A stretch of 39,524 nucleotides of DNA. Source: an uncultured Prevotella sp. (GTDB lineage Bacteria > Bacteroidota > Bacteroidia > Bacteroidales > Bacteroidaceae). The stretch is from the NCBI GenBank assembly GCA_946998205.1, contig CAMPYJ010000025.1, forward strand, positions 1-39,524, read 5' to 3'. The notes under the pieces were generated by a model. The model did not search any database. It saw only the letters and a list, made by a program, of their open reading frames with translations, and was not told the DNA's origin. The position numbers and the translations under genes were made by a program. Shown here one piece after another: positions 6,702-16,304 of the stretch (position 1 is its first letter; the number at the start of each line of letters is the position of its first letter).

Positions 6702-8174
6702 ATGGAAGAAGAAAAAGAAAACGTCATGGGCGGTCGGCTGAATACCAAGAAGCTGTTTACCTTCTTAGGAATCATAGCAGTGACCGCCATCGTATGGAAC
6801 TTACCCATCGACACCTTCGGCATCGATGGATTGACCGTCATTCAACAGCGAATCATCGCCATTTTTGTGTTCGCCACCCTGTCGTGGATCACCGAAGCCG
6901 TGCCTTCGTGGGCCACCTCATTAGCCATCATCACCGTGATGTGCTTAACTGTTTCCAACAACAGTCTATCAATGTTCAAGGGCGAAGAGAATGAAGTATT
7001 CGGTACCTTGCTTAAATCAAAGGAGATTATGGCCACCTTTGCCAACCCCGTCATCATCCTGTTCTTGGGCGGATTCATCCTTGCCATTGCTGCGACAAAA
7101 TCGGGATTGGATGTCCTTTTGGCCCGCAACCTCATCAAACCGTTCGGACACAAGAGTGAGAATGTACTTTTAGGGTTCCTCCTCATTACCGGCATTTTCT
7201 CCATGTTTGTCAGCAATACCGCCACGGCAGCCATGATGCTCACCTTCCTCACGCCTGTATTTGCAGCCCTTCCAGCCAATGGTAAGGGGCGCATTGCACT
7301 GACCATGAGCATCCCTGTAGCAGCCAACCTTGGCGGTATGGCCACGCCTATCGGCACACCACCGAACGCAATCGCACTACAAGCCCTCAACGACCCTGAA
7401 GGATTGAACATGGGTATCGGCTTTGGTAACTGGATGGCATTTATGTTTCCATTAGTCATCATCCTGCTATTCATTTCGTGGCGCATCATCTTGAAGTTCT
7501 TCCCCTTTACCCAAAAGACCATTGAGTTGGAAATCAAAGGGCGCATACATAAAGGATGGCGCATGTGGGTGGTAAGCGGAACCTTCATCCTCACAATTCT
7601 TCTCTGGCTCATTCCGGGCAAGATTACAGGCATGGACTCTAACACCGTGGCCATGATACCCATGGGTATTTTTGCCATTACAGGCGTCATTACAGGCAAA
7701 GATTTGCAAGAAATCAACTGGAGTGTCATCTGGATGGTAGCCGGCGGATTCGCCTTAGGCCTCGGCATGAACGGATCTGGCTTGGCCGACCGTGGCATCG
7801 AGAGCATTCCATTCAAGGAATTCAGTCCGGTAATCATACTGATTTTGTCGGGATTGATTTGTTATTTCTTGTCCAACTTCATCTCCAACACCGCAACAGC
7901 GGCCTTGCTGGTTCCTATTTTGAGCGTTGTCTGTGCAGGCATGGGCGACACCCTCAATTCCATTGGCGGCACATCTACGATATTAATCGGTATTGCCATC
8001 GCTGCTTCTTCAGCCATGTGCTTGCCTATCTCAACGCCACCAAACGCCATCGCCTATTCAACAGGTCTGGTTAAGCAGAACGACATGCTCAAGGTGGGCT
8101 TGACAGTGGGTATCATCAGCATGATATTGGGTTACGCACTCCTGTTCTTTATTGGCGAGACCCATTTGCTGTAG
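6702..8174 (+). CDS. DASS family sodium:anion symporter (SLC13-like)
   Basis: An inner-membrane transporter of 490 residues with about a dozen hydrophobic segments, expected to bring in dicarboxylates, sulfate or similar anions with Na+. The two inverted-topology repeats each show the family signature: VSNTATAAMM with TPIGTPPNAIA in the first half, and ISNTATAALLVP with LPISTPPNAIAYSTG in the second. These SNT and TPPN motifs form the Na+ and carboxylate sites in VcINDY-type transporters. The family usually prefers succinate/fumarate/malate when both SNT motifs are intact, but sequence alone does not exclude sulfate. It stands alone, with a MITE between its likely promoter and its ATG. Confidence 0.92.
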   Translation: MEEEKENVMGGRLNTKKLFTFLGIIAVTAIVWNLPIDTFGIDGLTVIQQRIIAIFVFATLSWITEAVPSWATSLAIITVMCLTVSNNSLSMFKGEENEVFGTLLKSKEIMATFANPVIILFLGGFILAIAATKSGLDVLLARNLIKPFGHKSENVLLGFLLITGIFSMFVSNTATAAMMLTFLTPVFAALPANGKGRIALTMSIPVAANLGGMATPIGTPPNAIALQALNDPEGLNMGIGFGNWMAFMFPLVIILLFISWRIILKFFPFTQKTIELEIKGRIHKGWRMWVVSGTFILTILLWLIPGKITGMDSNTVAMIPMGIFAITGVITGKDLQEINWSVIWMVAGGFALGLGMNGSGLADRGIESIPFKEFSPVIILILSGLICYFLSNFISNTATAALLVPILSVVCAGMGDTLNSIGGTSTILIGIAIAASSAMCLPISTPPNAIAYSTGLVKQNDMLKVGLTVGIISMILGYALLFFIGETHLL

Positions 8175-8196
8175 CATAGCGAATTGATTACCATGT

Positions 8197-8224
8197 CCCG
8201 CTGTGAGCACCGTACTACAGTGGG
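8197..8224 (+). terminator. Hairpin downstream of the symporter gene, possible terminator
   Basis: CCCGCTGT and ACAGTGGG (one G-T pair) can form an 8-bp stem around a 12-nt loop, 22 nt after the symporter stop codon. There is no T-run after it, so termination is possible but not certain. Confidence 0.35.
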
Positions 8225-8228
8225 ATTA

Positions 8229-8608
8229 TGGGTGTGAATATTTTTGACAAGCAGCCGCTTCATATTTGGCTTATTTACAAACGACAATCGTTTCGTTGTA
8301 AATAAGCCAAATACGAGGCGGTTTTCAGATGTATCTATGAGCCAACATGTTACGGCCAATAATTACCATCAGTGGCTTATTTTTCATGCCTTTTTTCGTT
8401 AAAAGCATTGCTTTAAGACGGCAATCTGCATGCTTTTGCAGACCAAGGTCATGTAAATTAGGCACCAAAGTGATGCCTTTAAACGGTTAAAGGCTATGCT
8501 TTGAAGGTGAAATTCGCATTTTCAGTCTCAATTATCTCCTTGTTTGCATCCTGTTTGCCTATTGATTTTTTCTATATTGAAAGATTTGAAATGCCATTTT
8601 TGGGGTAT
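8229..8608 (-). repeat. 380-bp dispersed repeat (family A), copy 3, inverted
   Basis: Read on the minus strand this aligns with the copies at 343-722 and 15882-16260 over the same length. It has the best terminal hairpin: TATTTGGCTTATTTACAA pairs with TTGTAAATAAGCCAAATA-like sequence (near 8262-8310), then the closing CTTGTCAAAAATATTCACA. It lies between the 3' ends of two convergent genes and has no credible reading frame of its own. The rest of the gap to 8801 shows only a weak hairpin near 8775-8790. Confidence 0.75.
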
Positions 8609-8801
8609 TATTTGGTAAAAAAAGTCAACGACATGCGCCATCTATCACCCACTATTGACCACTTAAAAGAATAACGTCTGCGGATGAAAGTATGTCATCC
8701 ATCCAGTCCATTTGTCATATATGCAAACATCACCGGTCCCAGTTAAGCGATTCAACTGCGGTCGATTTTTTGGACATCCTTATGGATGATGGGACAAACG
8801 T

Positions 8802-9890
8802 TTACTGTATTTTCTTGTAACTGAACACCGCCCACACATCGATGACGATGGCGAACAGAAGCAGAATGAGCAGATCTTGGGCGATGGAAGCCAAGTTGCC
8901 CCCTCGAATAAACACCATTCGCATGCCCTCGATGAAGTAGGTCACGGGGTTAGCCAGCGTCAACTTCTGCGCCCAATCGGGCATACTGGACACGGGAGTG
9001 AACAGTCCGCTGAGCAACATGACAAACATAATGATGAAAAACATCACGAACATGGCTTCCTGCATGGCATCACTATAGTTGGAAATGATGAGTCCGATGC
9101 CGCTGAATATCAAGGCCAGGAGCATGGACAAGAGGAATATCAACACGATGTTGCCTGCCGGAAAAATGCCATAGACAAGCCAAGCCAGGAAGATACACTC
9201 TATGATGACGACAGCAGATATGAGCCAATAGGGAATCATCTTGGAGAGAATAAACTGGAGTTTGCTCACAGGCGTCACGTTCATCTGCTCAATCGTGCCG
9301 GCTTCTTTTTCGCTGACAATGTTCAAGGCCAAGAGAAAACCACACAGCATGATGATTACCAACGACATCAGGGCAGGAATCATGAACAGCTTATAGCTCT
9401 TGTGAGGATTGAACAGTGCCACGGTAGAGAACGGTGACTCCATCGGTCTGACTTGTCCATCCTGCAAATTTTGGTTCACAATCTGGGCCAAATATGCCGA
9501 GCCCATGCCGCCCTTGGTACCATTCACAGCATTGGCAGAGATGAGTATCTGTGGCTGTTGTCCGTTCACATGGTCGCGTTCGTAGTAGTGAGGAATGGTG
9601 AGTACTACGTCGGCATCATTCCTTTCGATGGCCTGCATGGCCTCTTTATTGGTCTGAGCCATTCCCGAGAACTTAAAACAGGGCGATGATTGGAGGCGCT
9701 GCACCAAGCGTTGCGACAGCGTACTATGATCGTTGTCAACTACGGTGATGTAGATGTTCTTCACCTCCATACTGGTAATCCACGGAAACACCAGCATGAT
9801 GGCGATTGGATAAAACAGTATCAGCCTGGGTATGAACGGATTGTGCCGAATCTGGATGAATTCTTTCTCGATGAGATAGGACAATGTCAT
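8802..9890 (-). CDS. ABC-2 type efflux permease (YbhR-like)
   Basis: A 362-residue membrane subunit of a tripartite ABC-2 exporter. It has one N-terminal transmembrane segment (about 22-40), a large extracytoplasmic domain (about 45-170) and five C-terminal transmembrane helices. The ABC-2 signature region NIVSEKEAGTIEQMNVTPVS precedes the coupling-helix area, and the late segment SSMPDWAQKLTLANPVTYF is characteristic of YbhR/YhhJ-type permeases. It is the last gene of the efflux operon; its ATG overlaps the stop of the preceding permease by 4 bp, so the two are likely made as a heterodimer. Confidence 0.92.
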   Translation of the reverse strand: MTLSYLIEKEFIQIRHNPFIPRLILFYPIAIMLVFPWITSMEVKNIYITVVDNDHSTLSQRLVQRLQSSPCFKFSGMAQTNKEAMQAIERNDADVVLTIPHYYERDHVNGQQPQILISANAVNGTKGGMGSAYLAQIVNQNLQDGQVRPMESPFSTVALFNPHKSYKLFMIPALMSLVIIMLCGFLLALNIVSEKEAGTIEQMNVTPVSKLQFILSKMIPYWLISAVVIIECIFLAWLVYGIFPAGNIVLIFLLSMLLALIFSGIGLIISNYSDAMQEAMFVMFFIIMFVMLLSGLFTPVSSMPDWAQKLTLANPVTYFIEGMRMVFIRGGNLASIAQDLLILLLFAIVIDVWAVFSYKKIQ

Positions 9891-10981
9891 GACAGTCTGA
9901 TTTTAAATTTCTTCAACGCAACGGCTAACAATACCACGGCCATGGCAGTGAGTACAGCCAGTTCTTTGTACACCATCTGCACATCAACGCCCATAATCAT
10001 CAGTTTCTTCATGGCCGACACATACCATCTGGCTGGGATGATAGCCGAGAGATAACGCAGAATGGCCGGCATGCTCTCGATGGGATAAATCATTCCAGAG
10101 AGCATCGTGCTTGGCATCATAAGCAACATACCCGATATCAGCAGGGCCACTACTTGCGTGTTGGCAACCACACTGATGAGCAATCCCAAAGCCAACGACA
10201 GCAGAATGTACAGCAACGAAACACCAAAGATGAGTGCCACGTTGCCCGAAATGGGCACGGCCAGGACAAACTTCGAGATGAGTAGGATGCTGATGAGTAT
10301 CAGAATGGACAGCACAAAGTAAGGTACAGCCTTGGCTATCATGATATACAGCGGTTTGACGGGCGATACCAGGAGCACCTCCATCGTACCTCTTTCTTTC
10401 TCACGGACAATGCTCACCGAGGTCATCATGGCGCAAATGAGCATCATGAGCATGCCCATGATGCCAGGAACAAAGTTGTATGCGCTCTTCATCTGTGGGT
10501 TATACAGCAGTTGAGTGTTGACGGCAGGCCTGCTTTCTCCATGCATTTCTCTCGTCAGTTTGTCCATCACGATTTGTTGGGCATACGACACTTGCTGTTC
10601 GGCGATGTTCGGATCTGTGTAATCAGCGAGGAATTGAACGCCAGCCTGACCGCTATATCGATTGTTTCCGAAATCGGGAGAGAAGGCGATGGCCATGTTC
10701 ACCTTGTTGTCTGACAGCAGTTGTTTGGCCTCTTTCGTCGTTCCAACCGTATGAGTGACGATGAAATTGCCCGACGCATCCAGGCTGTTTACCACCTGTT
10801 GCGTACGACTATCCATCGAAGAAGTGACAATAGCCACCTTTACATCCTTGATGTCGGTGGTGATGGCGAAGCCAAAAACGAGCATCATCACTACCGGCAT
10901 ACCGAAGAGAATCAGCATGGTGCGCCGGTCTCTCATGATGTGTTTCGTCTCTTTGATGACAAATGAGTTAAACTGATTCAT
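9887..10981 (-). CDS. ABC-2 type efflux permease (YbhS-like)
   Basis: The partner permease, 364 residues, with the same plan: N-terminal helix, extracytoplasmic domain, then five helices. The signature SIVREKERGTMEVLLVSPV occupies the ABC-2 position and MIYPIESMPAILRYLSAIIP the late family segment. The N-terminal FVIKETKHIMRDRRTML is typical of the YbhS/YhiH branch. Starts 18 nt after the ATPase gene stops. Confidence 0.92.
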   Translation of the reverse strand: MNQFNSFVIKETKHIMRDRRTMLILFGMPVVMMLVFGFAITTDIKDVKVAIVTSSMDSRTQQVVNSLDASGNFIVTHTVGTTKEAKQLLSDNKVNMAIAFSPDFGNNRYSGQAGVQFLADYTDPNIAEQQVSYAQQIVMDKLTREMHGESRPAVNTQLLYNPQMKSAYNFVPGIMGMLMMLICAMMTSVSIVREKERGTMEVLLVSPVKPLYIMIAKAVPYFVLSILILISILLISKFVLAVPISGNVALIFGVSLLYILLSLALGLLISVVANTQVVALLISGMLLMMPSTMLSGMIYPIESMPAILRYLSAIIPARWYVSAMKKLMIMGVDVQMVYKELAVLTAMAVVLLAVALKKFKIRLS

Positions 10982-10999
10982 TCTTTTTCTCGCTAAACA

Positions 11000-12493
11000 T
11001 TATTCTCCACGGGTGGCTTGGCGTGCCAATAGCGTAAACACCTCATCCATGTCGTTGCAACGGTATGTTCGTTTCAGCTCGTCGGGTGTACCCATCGCAC
11101 GAATTTTTCCATCCACCATGATGGAGATTCGGTCACAATATTCGGCCTCATCCATATAGTGCGTGGTGACAAACACGGTGATACCGCGCGCCGAAGCGGC
11201 ATAAATGAGTTCCCAAAACTGTCGTCTTGTAGCCGGATCCACACCGCCAGTAGGTTCATCAAGGAACACCACTTCGGGTTCGTGGAAGATACTTACCGAG
11301 AACGCGAGTTTCTGTTTCCACCCCAATGGCAGCGAATTGACCAGCGAATTGCGATGATCCTCGAAATGCAACTGTTTGAGCATGTCGTCCATCTTGGTGG
11401 CAATGGCTTGCTTACTCATGCCATAAATGCCGCCAAAAAGCTTGATGTTCTGAGCCACGGTCATGTCTTCATACAGGGAAAAGCGTTGACTCATGTAGCC
11501 AATGTGCTTCTTAATCTGCTCCGAATGCTTGCGTATGTCAAATCCAGCCACCTTACCTTTGCCGCTTGTGGGCTTGTTCAATCCCGTGAGCATGTGCATG
11601 GCAGTGGTCTTTCCGGCACCGTTTGCGCCTAAAAAGCCAAAGATTTCGCCACGATGAACGCTGAAAGAAATGTCGTCAACGGCATGGAACGTCCCAAAAG
11701 CCTTGACCAAATGTTCGACCTGTATCACATCTTCCGCCTTCTCTTCCGGCCCCTCTTCCGTCATTCCTTGCTGCACCTGGGCGGACTTATCATCATGCTT
11801 CAGACCCTCAGGATTGAAGATATCGGCAAACTGCGTTAAGATTTCATCGGGACCATCGATGGCTCTCACCCGTCCATTGTCCAGAAAAGCCACCCGCTCA
11901 CAGCAGCGAATCTCGTCCAAGTAGGGCGTTGCGGCCACGATGGTGATATTCCTTTCCTTCAGCATTCCCAGCATCTGCCACAATTCTTTGCGCGAAACAG
12001 GATCGACACCTGTGGTGGGTTCATCCAAAAACAGCACGCTGGGTTGATGGACAAGCACACAAGAAAGAGCCAATTTCTGTTTCATACCACCCGACAACGC
12101 ACCCGCCTTACGATTTTTGAAAGGCTCTATCTGCGAGTAAATGGCTTTGATTCCATCGTATCCGGCAGCGATGGTGGTGCCAAAAAGATCAGCAAAAAAC
12201 TGGAGATTCTCCTCTACTGTCAAATCTTGATACAACGAAAACTTGCCCGGCATGTAACCCACACGCTGTCGAATTTCTTTATATTGGCTCACCACGTCAT
12301 AGCCTTCGACACTTACTGTGCCGGCATCTGCCAGCAAAAGTGATGCCATAATGCGAAACAGAGATGTCTTTCCGGCACCATCGGGGCCAATGAGTCCGAA
12401 CACTTCTCCTTGCTTCACGCTGAAAGAAACATCATCCAGCGCCTGAACATCATCGTAACTTTTGGTGATATGACTTACTTCTATCGCGTTCAT
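11000..12493 (-). CDS. ABC transporter ATPase with two fused nucleotide-binding domains (YbhF-like)
   Basis: A single 497-residue chain carries both ATPase domains that power the ABC-2 permeases. Domain 1 has Walker A GPDGAGKTS, signature LSGGMKQ and Walker B VLFLDEPTTGVDP. A charged linker (around 235-260) leads to domain 2 with Walker A GANGAGKTT, a degenerate signature LPLGWKQ and Walker B VVFLDEPTGGVDP. The LPLGW variant at this place is, from memory, also found in E. coli YbhF, so it is probably a family trait. It starts 7 nt after the HlyD gene stops. Confidence 0.95.
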   Translation of the reverse strand: MNAIEVSHITKSYDDVQALDDVSFSVKQGEVFGLIGPDGAGKTSLFRIMASLLLADAGTVSVEGYDVVSQYKEIRQRVGYMPGKFSLYQDLTVEENLQFFADLFGTTIAAGYDGIKAIYSQIEPFKNRKAGALSGGMKQKLALSCVLVHQPSVLFLDEPTTGVDPVSRKELWQMLGMLKERNITIVAATPYLDEIRCCERVAFLDNGRVRAIDGPDEILTQFADIFNPEGLKHDDKSAQVQQGMTEEGPEEKAEDVIQVEHLVKAFGTFHAVDDISFSVHRGEIFGFLGANGAGKTTAMHMLTGLNKPTSGKGKVAGFDIRKHSEQIKKHIGYMSQRFSLYEDMTVAQNIKLFGGIYGMSKQAIATKMDDMLKQLHFEDHRNSLVNSLPLGWKQKLAFSVSIFHEPEVVFLDEPTGGVDPATRRQFWELIYAASARGITVFVTTHYMDEAEYCDRISIMVDGKIRAMGTPDELKRTYRCNDMDEVFTLLARQATRGE

Positions 12494-12500
12494 TCTTATC

Positions 12501-13394
12501 TTACAACTTCATCCCACCATACATACCTATCTTTATATGACCGTCATTCTGCACGGCAATCTTCACGGCATACACCTGATCGGCACGCTCGTCATCGGTC
12601 AAGATGGTCTTCGGCGTGAATTCAGAGCGTGGTGATATCCAAACCACCTTTCCCTTGTACTCCTTACTGGTGTTGTCTCCGTAATCGCTAAAGACGGTCA
12701 CTTGCTGCCCAATCTTCACCTTTTCCAACTGCCGACTGGTGAGATAGGCGCGCAAAAAGAGGTTCTTGGTGTCGGCAACCTTAAACAATGGCTTGCCGAT
12801 GGAGGCGAACTCACCTTCTTCGGCATATTTCTCAAGCACGGTACCCGTGAGCGGTGAGGTGACATGACACTTCTTCAGTTGGTCAAGTACCTGATATTTT
12901 TGGATATCGTTCGCACTGATTTGTGAATTCAGCGCACGCGTACTACTGTTCAAAGAAGACTGCTGTGCAGCCAATTGGTGCTTCAACACCCGAACGGCCG
13001 ATGTGGCATCGTCCAATTGTTTGCGGTTGGCGGCCCCATCATTCACCAGTCCTTCAAATCGTTGACGCTCCTGTTCGGCCTGCTTGAGCTGCTGTCTGAG
13101 CACGGCTATCTGCGCGTTTACATCCGGTTTCTGATTGGCAATCGACTTAGAGTTGGCTCCAACCTGGCGGGCTTTCAAGGTCAATTGAACCGTATCTATC
13201 AAGCCTACCTGCTGCCCTTCACTCACTTCAGCACCTTCGGTAACCCCCAGTTGCAACAGTCTGCCGTTCTGTTCGGCCGACACAACGACCTCCGTCGCTT
13301 CAAAAAGACCAGTCGCATCGTATTTATTCTCGTGTGACGAACAGGCCGACAAGATGCCAACAAGCCCGACCATCACTATCTTCATCGTTTTCAT
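12501..13394 (-). CDS. HlyD-family periplasmic adaptor lipoprotein
   Basis: The membrane-fusion adaptor that joins the inner-membrane ABC-2 pump to the outer-membrane channel. It is 297 residues, with a signal ending in LSAC, so probably inner-membrane anchored by lipid. The two half-lipoyl segments (GLFEATEVVVSAEQNGRLL and CHVTSPLTGTVLEKYAEEG) flank a coiled-coil hairpin (about 85-165) rich in Gln and Leu, and a beta-barrel domain follows (KVKIGQQVTVFSDYG). Gene order and spacing place it between the channel and ATPase genes. Confidence 0.92.
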   Translation of the reverse strand: MKTMKIVMVGLVGILSACSSHENKYDATGLFEATEVVVSAEQNGRLLQLGVTEGAEVSEGQQVGLIDTVQLTLKARQVGANSKSIANQKPDVNAQIAVLRQQLKQAEQERQRFEGLVNDGAANRKQLDDATSAVRVLKHQLAAQQSSLNSSTRALNSQISANDIQKYQVLDQLKKCHVTSPLTGTVLEKYAEEGEFASIGKPLFKVADTKNLFLRAYLTSRQLEKVKIGQQVTVFSDYGDNTSKEYKGKVVWISPRSEFTPKTILTDDERADQVYAVKIAVQNDGHIKIGMYGGMKL

Positions 13395-13395
13395 A

Positions 13396-14643
13396 TCAGT
13401 TGTTATTGATGTTTTTGAGTTGATAAATTGCTTGCAAGAGCTGTATTTCGTGAATGGTTTTCTGCTGCCGTGCCTCGCTCACCGCATTGACGTCGCGCAA
13501 CATTTCGTTGATGCTCTCAATGCCATTCTGCACCTTTTTCACCGACGTGTCATGGATGCGCTCACGCAAAGTGATGATGCGCGTGTCTTGTTCCAGCTTC
13601 TTGCGCAGGTCATCCACCACCCCAGCCGACTGTTGGTTTTGCAAACGTGTATTGAAAAGAAAGGTTTCACGCTCGCTTTCAATCTGCCTTTTCTTGGTTT
13701 CCAGATTCCTCAAATCGTTCTTACGCGTATAAAAAGGTGTCACGTTCCATGACAACGTAATGCCACCAGCAATCATACCTGGACGCATCATGTCCATCAC
13801 TTTGTTATGATACATGCCCATGGCGAAAGCGCTTATCGTGGGATTGAGCTGGCTGTTCAATGCCTTGCGCTGCGTATCAAGCAACTTTGACTGCGCTGCG
13901 AAGTACGACAATTCGGGACGATGCGACGTGCTGTCTGGCAAAACTTCCGGCATCACAGGCTTCGCCAGTTGGGTTTTCTCATCTACCTCCTGTCCGATGA
14001 ACAGTCCCAGCATCCGCGCATACGAGCGTCGTGAGGCACGAAGACTGCCCTCTTGCTGCTCGGCACGAACCTGTTCTACGGCCACTGCATCCAAATCAGA
14101 CTGGTTAGCAACGCCACCTTTCAACATGGCTTCAACGGTATTGCGGCTCAACTGCAAGTCGTTTTGTAAAAGTTTTACCTGTTTGAGCTGTTCATCCAGC
14201 ATCAGAATGCCGAAATATAGCTGGTCCACTCGCTGATTGATGTCATACAAACGCACGTTCAGCTGGTTTTCGTCAACCTCGGCTTGCGCCTTTGCCAGCT
14301 GTTTACGGGCTGCGATACCACCACCATCATAAATCACCTGGTTTACCTGTACACTGCCATTGAGCAGGTAGTTCTTCATATCTGCCATGCCCGTGGCCTT
14401 CATTTGTTCAGGCAAATCAAGTGGATCGGTGAACCCATTAGCTCCCAAACTGACCTTCACTTGTGGCAAATAGGCCTTTGAAGCGTTGGAAACCGTATAG
14501 TTCTTGCTCTGCCTGACCAACTCGTATTGCTTGATGACGGGATACTGTGTGCGTGCCAACTCATGGCAACGCTCCAACGTAAGCTGGGCAAAGCCTTGCA
14601 CGGCAACTGCAGACAACAGCAGCAGTGTGATTCGTTGTTTCAT
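13396..14643 (-). CDS. TolC-family outer membrane efflux protein
   Basis: The outer-membrane channel of the efflux system, 415 residues, with an Sec signal peptide ending near VQGFAQ. It has the two-fold repeated TolC/OEP pattern of long amphipathic helices: the first repeat includes YDGGGIAARKQLAKAQAEVD, the second NDLRNLETKKRQIESERETF. First gene of the five-gene operon; the adaptor ATG follows its stop with a single base between. Its promoter faces away from the AraC regulator gene. Confidence 0.92.
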   Translation of the reverse strand: MKQRITLLLLSAVAVQGFAQLTLERCHELARTQYPVIKQYELVRQSKNYTVSNASKAYLPQVKVSLGANGFTDPLDLPEQMKATGMADMKNYLLNGSVQVNQVIYDGGGIAARKQLAKAQAEVDENQLNVRLYDINQRVDQLYFGILMLDEQLKQVKLLQNDLQLSRNTVEAMLKGGVANQSDLDAVAVEQVRAEQQEGSLRASRRSYARMLGLFIGQEVDEKTQLAKPVMPEVLPDSTSHRPELSYFAAQSKLLDTQRKALNSQLNPTISAFAMGMYHNKVMDMMRPGMIAGGITLSWNVTPFYTRKNDLRNLETKKRQIESERETFLFNTRLQNQQSAGVVDDLRKKLEQDTRIITLRERIHDTSVKKVQNGIESINEMLRDVNAVSEARQQKTIHEIQLLQAIYQLKNINNN

Positions 14644-14666
14644 ATACTTTGTGTTAGTTCTCTTTG

Positions 14667-14674
14667 CAAAAATA
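14667..14674 (-). promoter_or_regulatory. -7 box of the efflux operon promoter
   Basis: On the minus strand TATTTTTG fits TAnnTTTG and lies 23 nt before the TolC-family ATG. It and the regulator promoter at 14772-14779 share a 100-bp intergenic region, a suitable place for AraC-type control. Confidence 0.6.
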
Positions 14675-14771
14675 CAATATTTTGCGGTAATTGTTCTTAC
14701 CCTTTATACTTTAAATATGTTCTTTTTGTACGATTGTATAAGATAAAAAGGTTAAAATGAGAATTAATCGT

Positions 14772-14779
14772 TATCTTTG
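14772..14779 (+). promoter_or_regulatory. -7 box of the AraC-family regulator promoter
   Basis: TATCTTTG fits the Bacteroidetes -7 consensus. Transcription should start about 5 nt later, which rules out translation from the GTG at 14779 and puts the ATG at 14794 some 10 nt into the transcript. Confidence 0.65.
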
Positions 14780-14793
14780 TGTTGTTTTTAAAG

Positions 14794-15723
14794 ATGAAAT
14801 TGATGAGAAAACAACAAGCCAGACATATCAGTTTTGATCGTTTCAAGGAAATCGTTGAGCAGTCTGTCCAGCCCAATGACAAAATCCCTTATCTGGGAAA
14901 GCAGTTTGCCATGATTAAGAATATCCTGCCCACCCTGCGTGACTCGGGGTTTGGCAAGGATCTCTTGCAGTTCACCGACTTGCGTATTGGTTTTGTGAAA
15001 AGTGGAGAAATAGAAGGAAACATCAACCTGCATCCCTCCCATCTGAAGCAAGGCACGCTGATATGCCTCACGCCTAACAGCATCATTGAGATGAAAAAGT
15101 TCAGTAAGGACGTGAATTTTATGGGAATCATCCTTAACCCCGAACAACTCAACGCTTGGTACAAAGGCCCCATTCCCGCCTTCTTGATCAACCAGATGAC
15201 CGAATCGATTATGCAACCGCGTAAAGCCGACCTGGCTGTTTTCTTCCATCTATTCAACATCTTGTGGGATGTGGTGCATTTGTATGGTGATGATAGTGAG
15301 CTAATTCCCGACCTGATGAGTGCCATTCTCCATCAAGTACACCATATATATAATACACATGCACAGCAACATGTGCACCAGCAGACGCGCGAACGAACCA
15401 TTTTCCAAGAATTCATACAGATGGTCAATCAAGCTAACGGGACCCAACGGCAATTGGACTACTATGCCAACCGCATGAACCTCACACAACGCTATCTGGG
15501 AACGGTAATCAAGCAAGTAAGCGATGTGACGGCCAAAGAATGGATAGACCGTTCGACCATTCTGCGCATCAAAGTCATGCTGCGCCACAGCGACCAGCTC
15601 ATCACGCAAATATCCGATCAATTCGGCTTCCCAAACGACAGTTTTTTCAGCAAATACTTCAAACGAATGACGGGACTGACACCCAAAGAATACCGTAATG
15701 GAAAAGAGAACTTACATGCGTAG
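14794..15723 (+). CDS. AraC-family transcriptional regulator
   Basis: A DNA-binding regulator of about 309 residues. The N-terminal half is a cupin-like sensory domain (segments GFVKSGEIEGNINLHPSHL and KQGTLICLTPNSIIEMK). The C-terminal third has the two helix-turn-helix units: LDYYANRMNLTQRYLGTVIK and ITQISDQFGFPNDSFFSKYF, ending in the family signature KRMTGLTPKEYR. Divergent from the TolC-HlyD-ABC operon, it probably controls that operon in response to the exported compound (inference). Start chosen at ATG 14794 because the upstream GTG lies in the promoter; ATG 14803 is also possible. Confidence 0.9.
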   Translation: MKLMRKQQARHISFDRFKEIVEQSVQPNDKIPYLGKQFAMIKNILPTLRDSGFGKDLLQFTDLRIGFVKSGEIEGNINLHPSHLKQGTLICLTPNSIIEMKKFSKDVNFMGIILNPEQLNAWYKGPIPAFLINQMTESIMQPRKADLAVFFHLFNILWDVVHLYGDDSELIPDLMSAILHQVHHIYNTHAQQHVHQQTRERTIFQEFIQMVNQANGTQRQLDYYANRMNLTQRYLGTVIKQVSDVTAKEWIDRSTILRIKVMLRHSDQLITQISDQFGFPNDSFFSKYFKRMTGLTPKEYRNGKENLHA

Positions 15724-15881
15724 GAACGTCATCAATCGCTATCCGAGCAAATAATTTGCTGGACACAAAGGTTGTTGAGCTGGCATCTTCACTATGGAAC
15801 GTATACCCAATCGAAACATGATGAATCACATCCATACAAAGATTGATGAACGAAAAAATGTTTGATTTTTTGATACTAAAA

Positions 15882-16260
15882 CGCCCCTAAAACGGCTCTT
15901 CAAATCTTTCAATCTAGAAAAAATCAATAGGCAGGAAGGATGCAAACAAGAGGTATTTTGGATAGAAAAATCGACTTTTTGCGCAAAAACAATGAATTTT
16001 CACCAAAAAATGCGGCACTTTGGCGACCTACCAACATGCTTTTGCACTGCAAAGTCATGTGAATTGGCGACCAAGAGCTATGCTTTTGGGTAAAAAATGG
16101 GTGAAAAAAGATGGAGCAAGGGTTACAAATAGATGAAATTCTTTCTATATCAACAACATACAAAAGCAGCTCATATTTGGCGTATTTGCGCCCAGGGTTT
16201 ACTTTGTTCGCAAATACGTCCAAAATGAGAAGGTTCGTCGTCAAGAAAAATCACATCCTT
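15882..16260 (+). repeat. 380-bp dispersed repeat (family A), copy 2
   Basis: Aligned with copies at 343-722 and 8229-8608, same length to within a base or two. It starts CGCCCCTAAAACGGC and has the TTTCAATCTAGAAAAAATC block, GGATGCAAAC, CACTTTGGCGACCTACC, a middle hairpin ACATGCTTTTGCA/TGCAAAG-CATGT, and a terminal hairpin ATTTGGCGTATTTGCG pairing with CGCAAATACGTCCAAA. It lies between convergent genes (AraC regulator and pantothenate kinase). The surrounding 15724-15881 shows nothing else. Confidence 0.75.
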
Positions 16261-16304
16261 GAACAAGCCCCATTCCTTGTCCAATGACGCACAAGACCAA
16301 TGTC

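Noticed and set aside
6842..7837. A 331-codon frame on the minus strand, antisense to the DASS gene
   Set aside because: It is an antisense shadow rich in Met, Arg and Pro; the plus-strand DASS protein has clear family motifs throughout.
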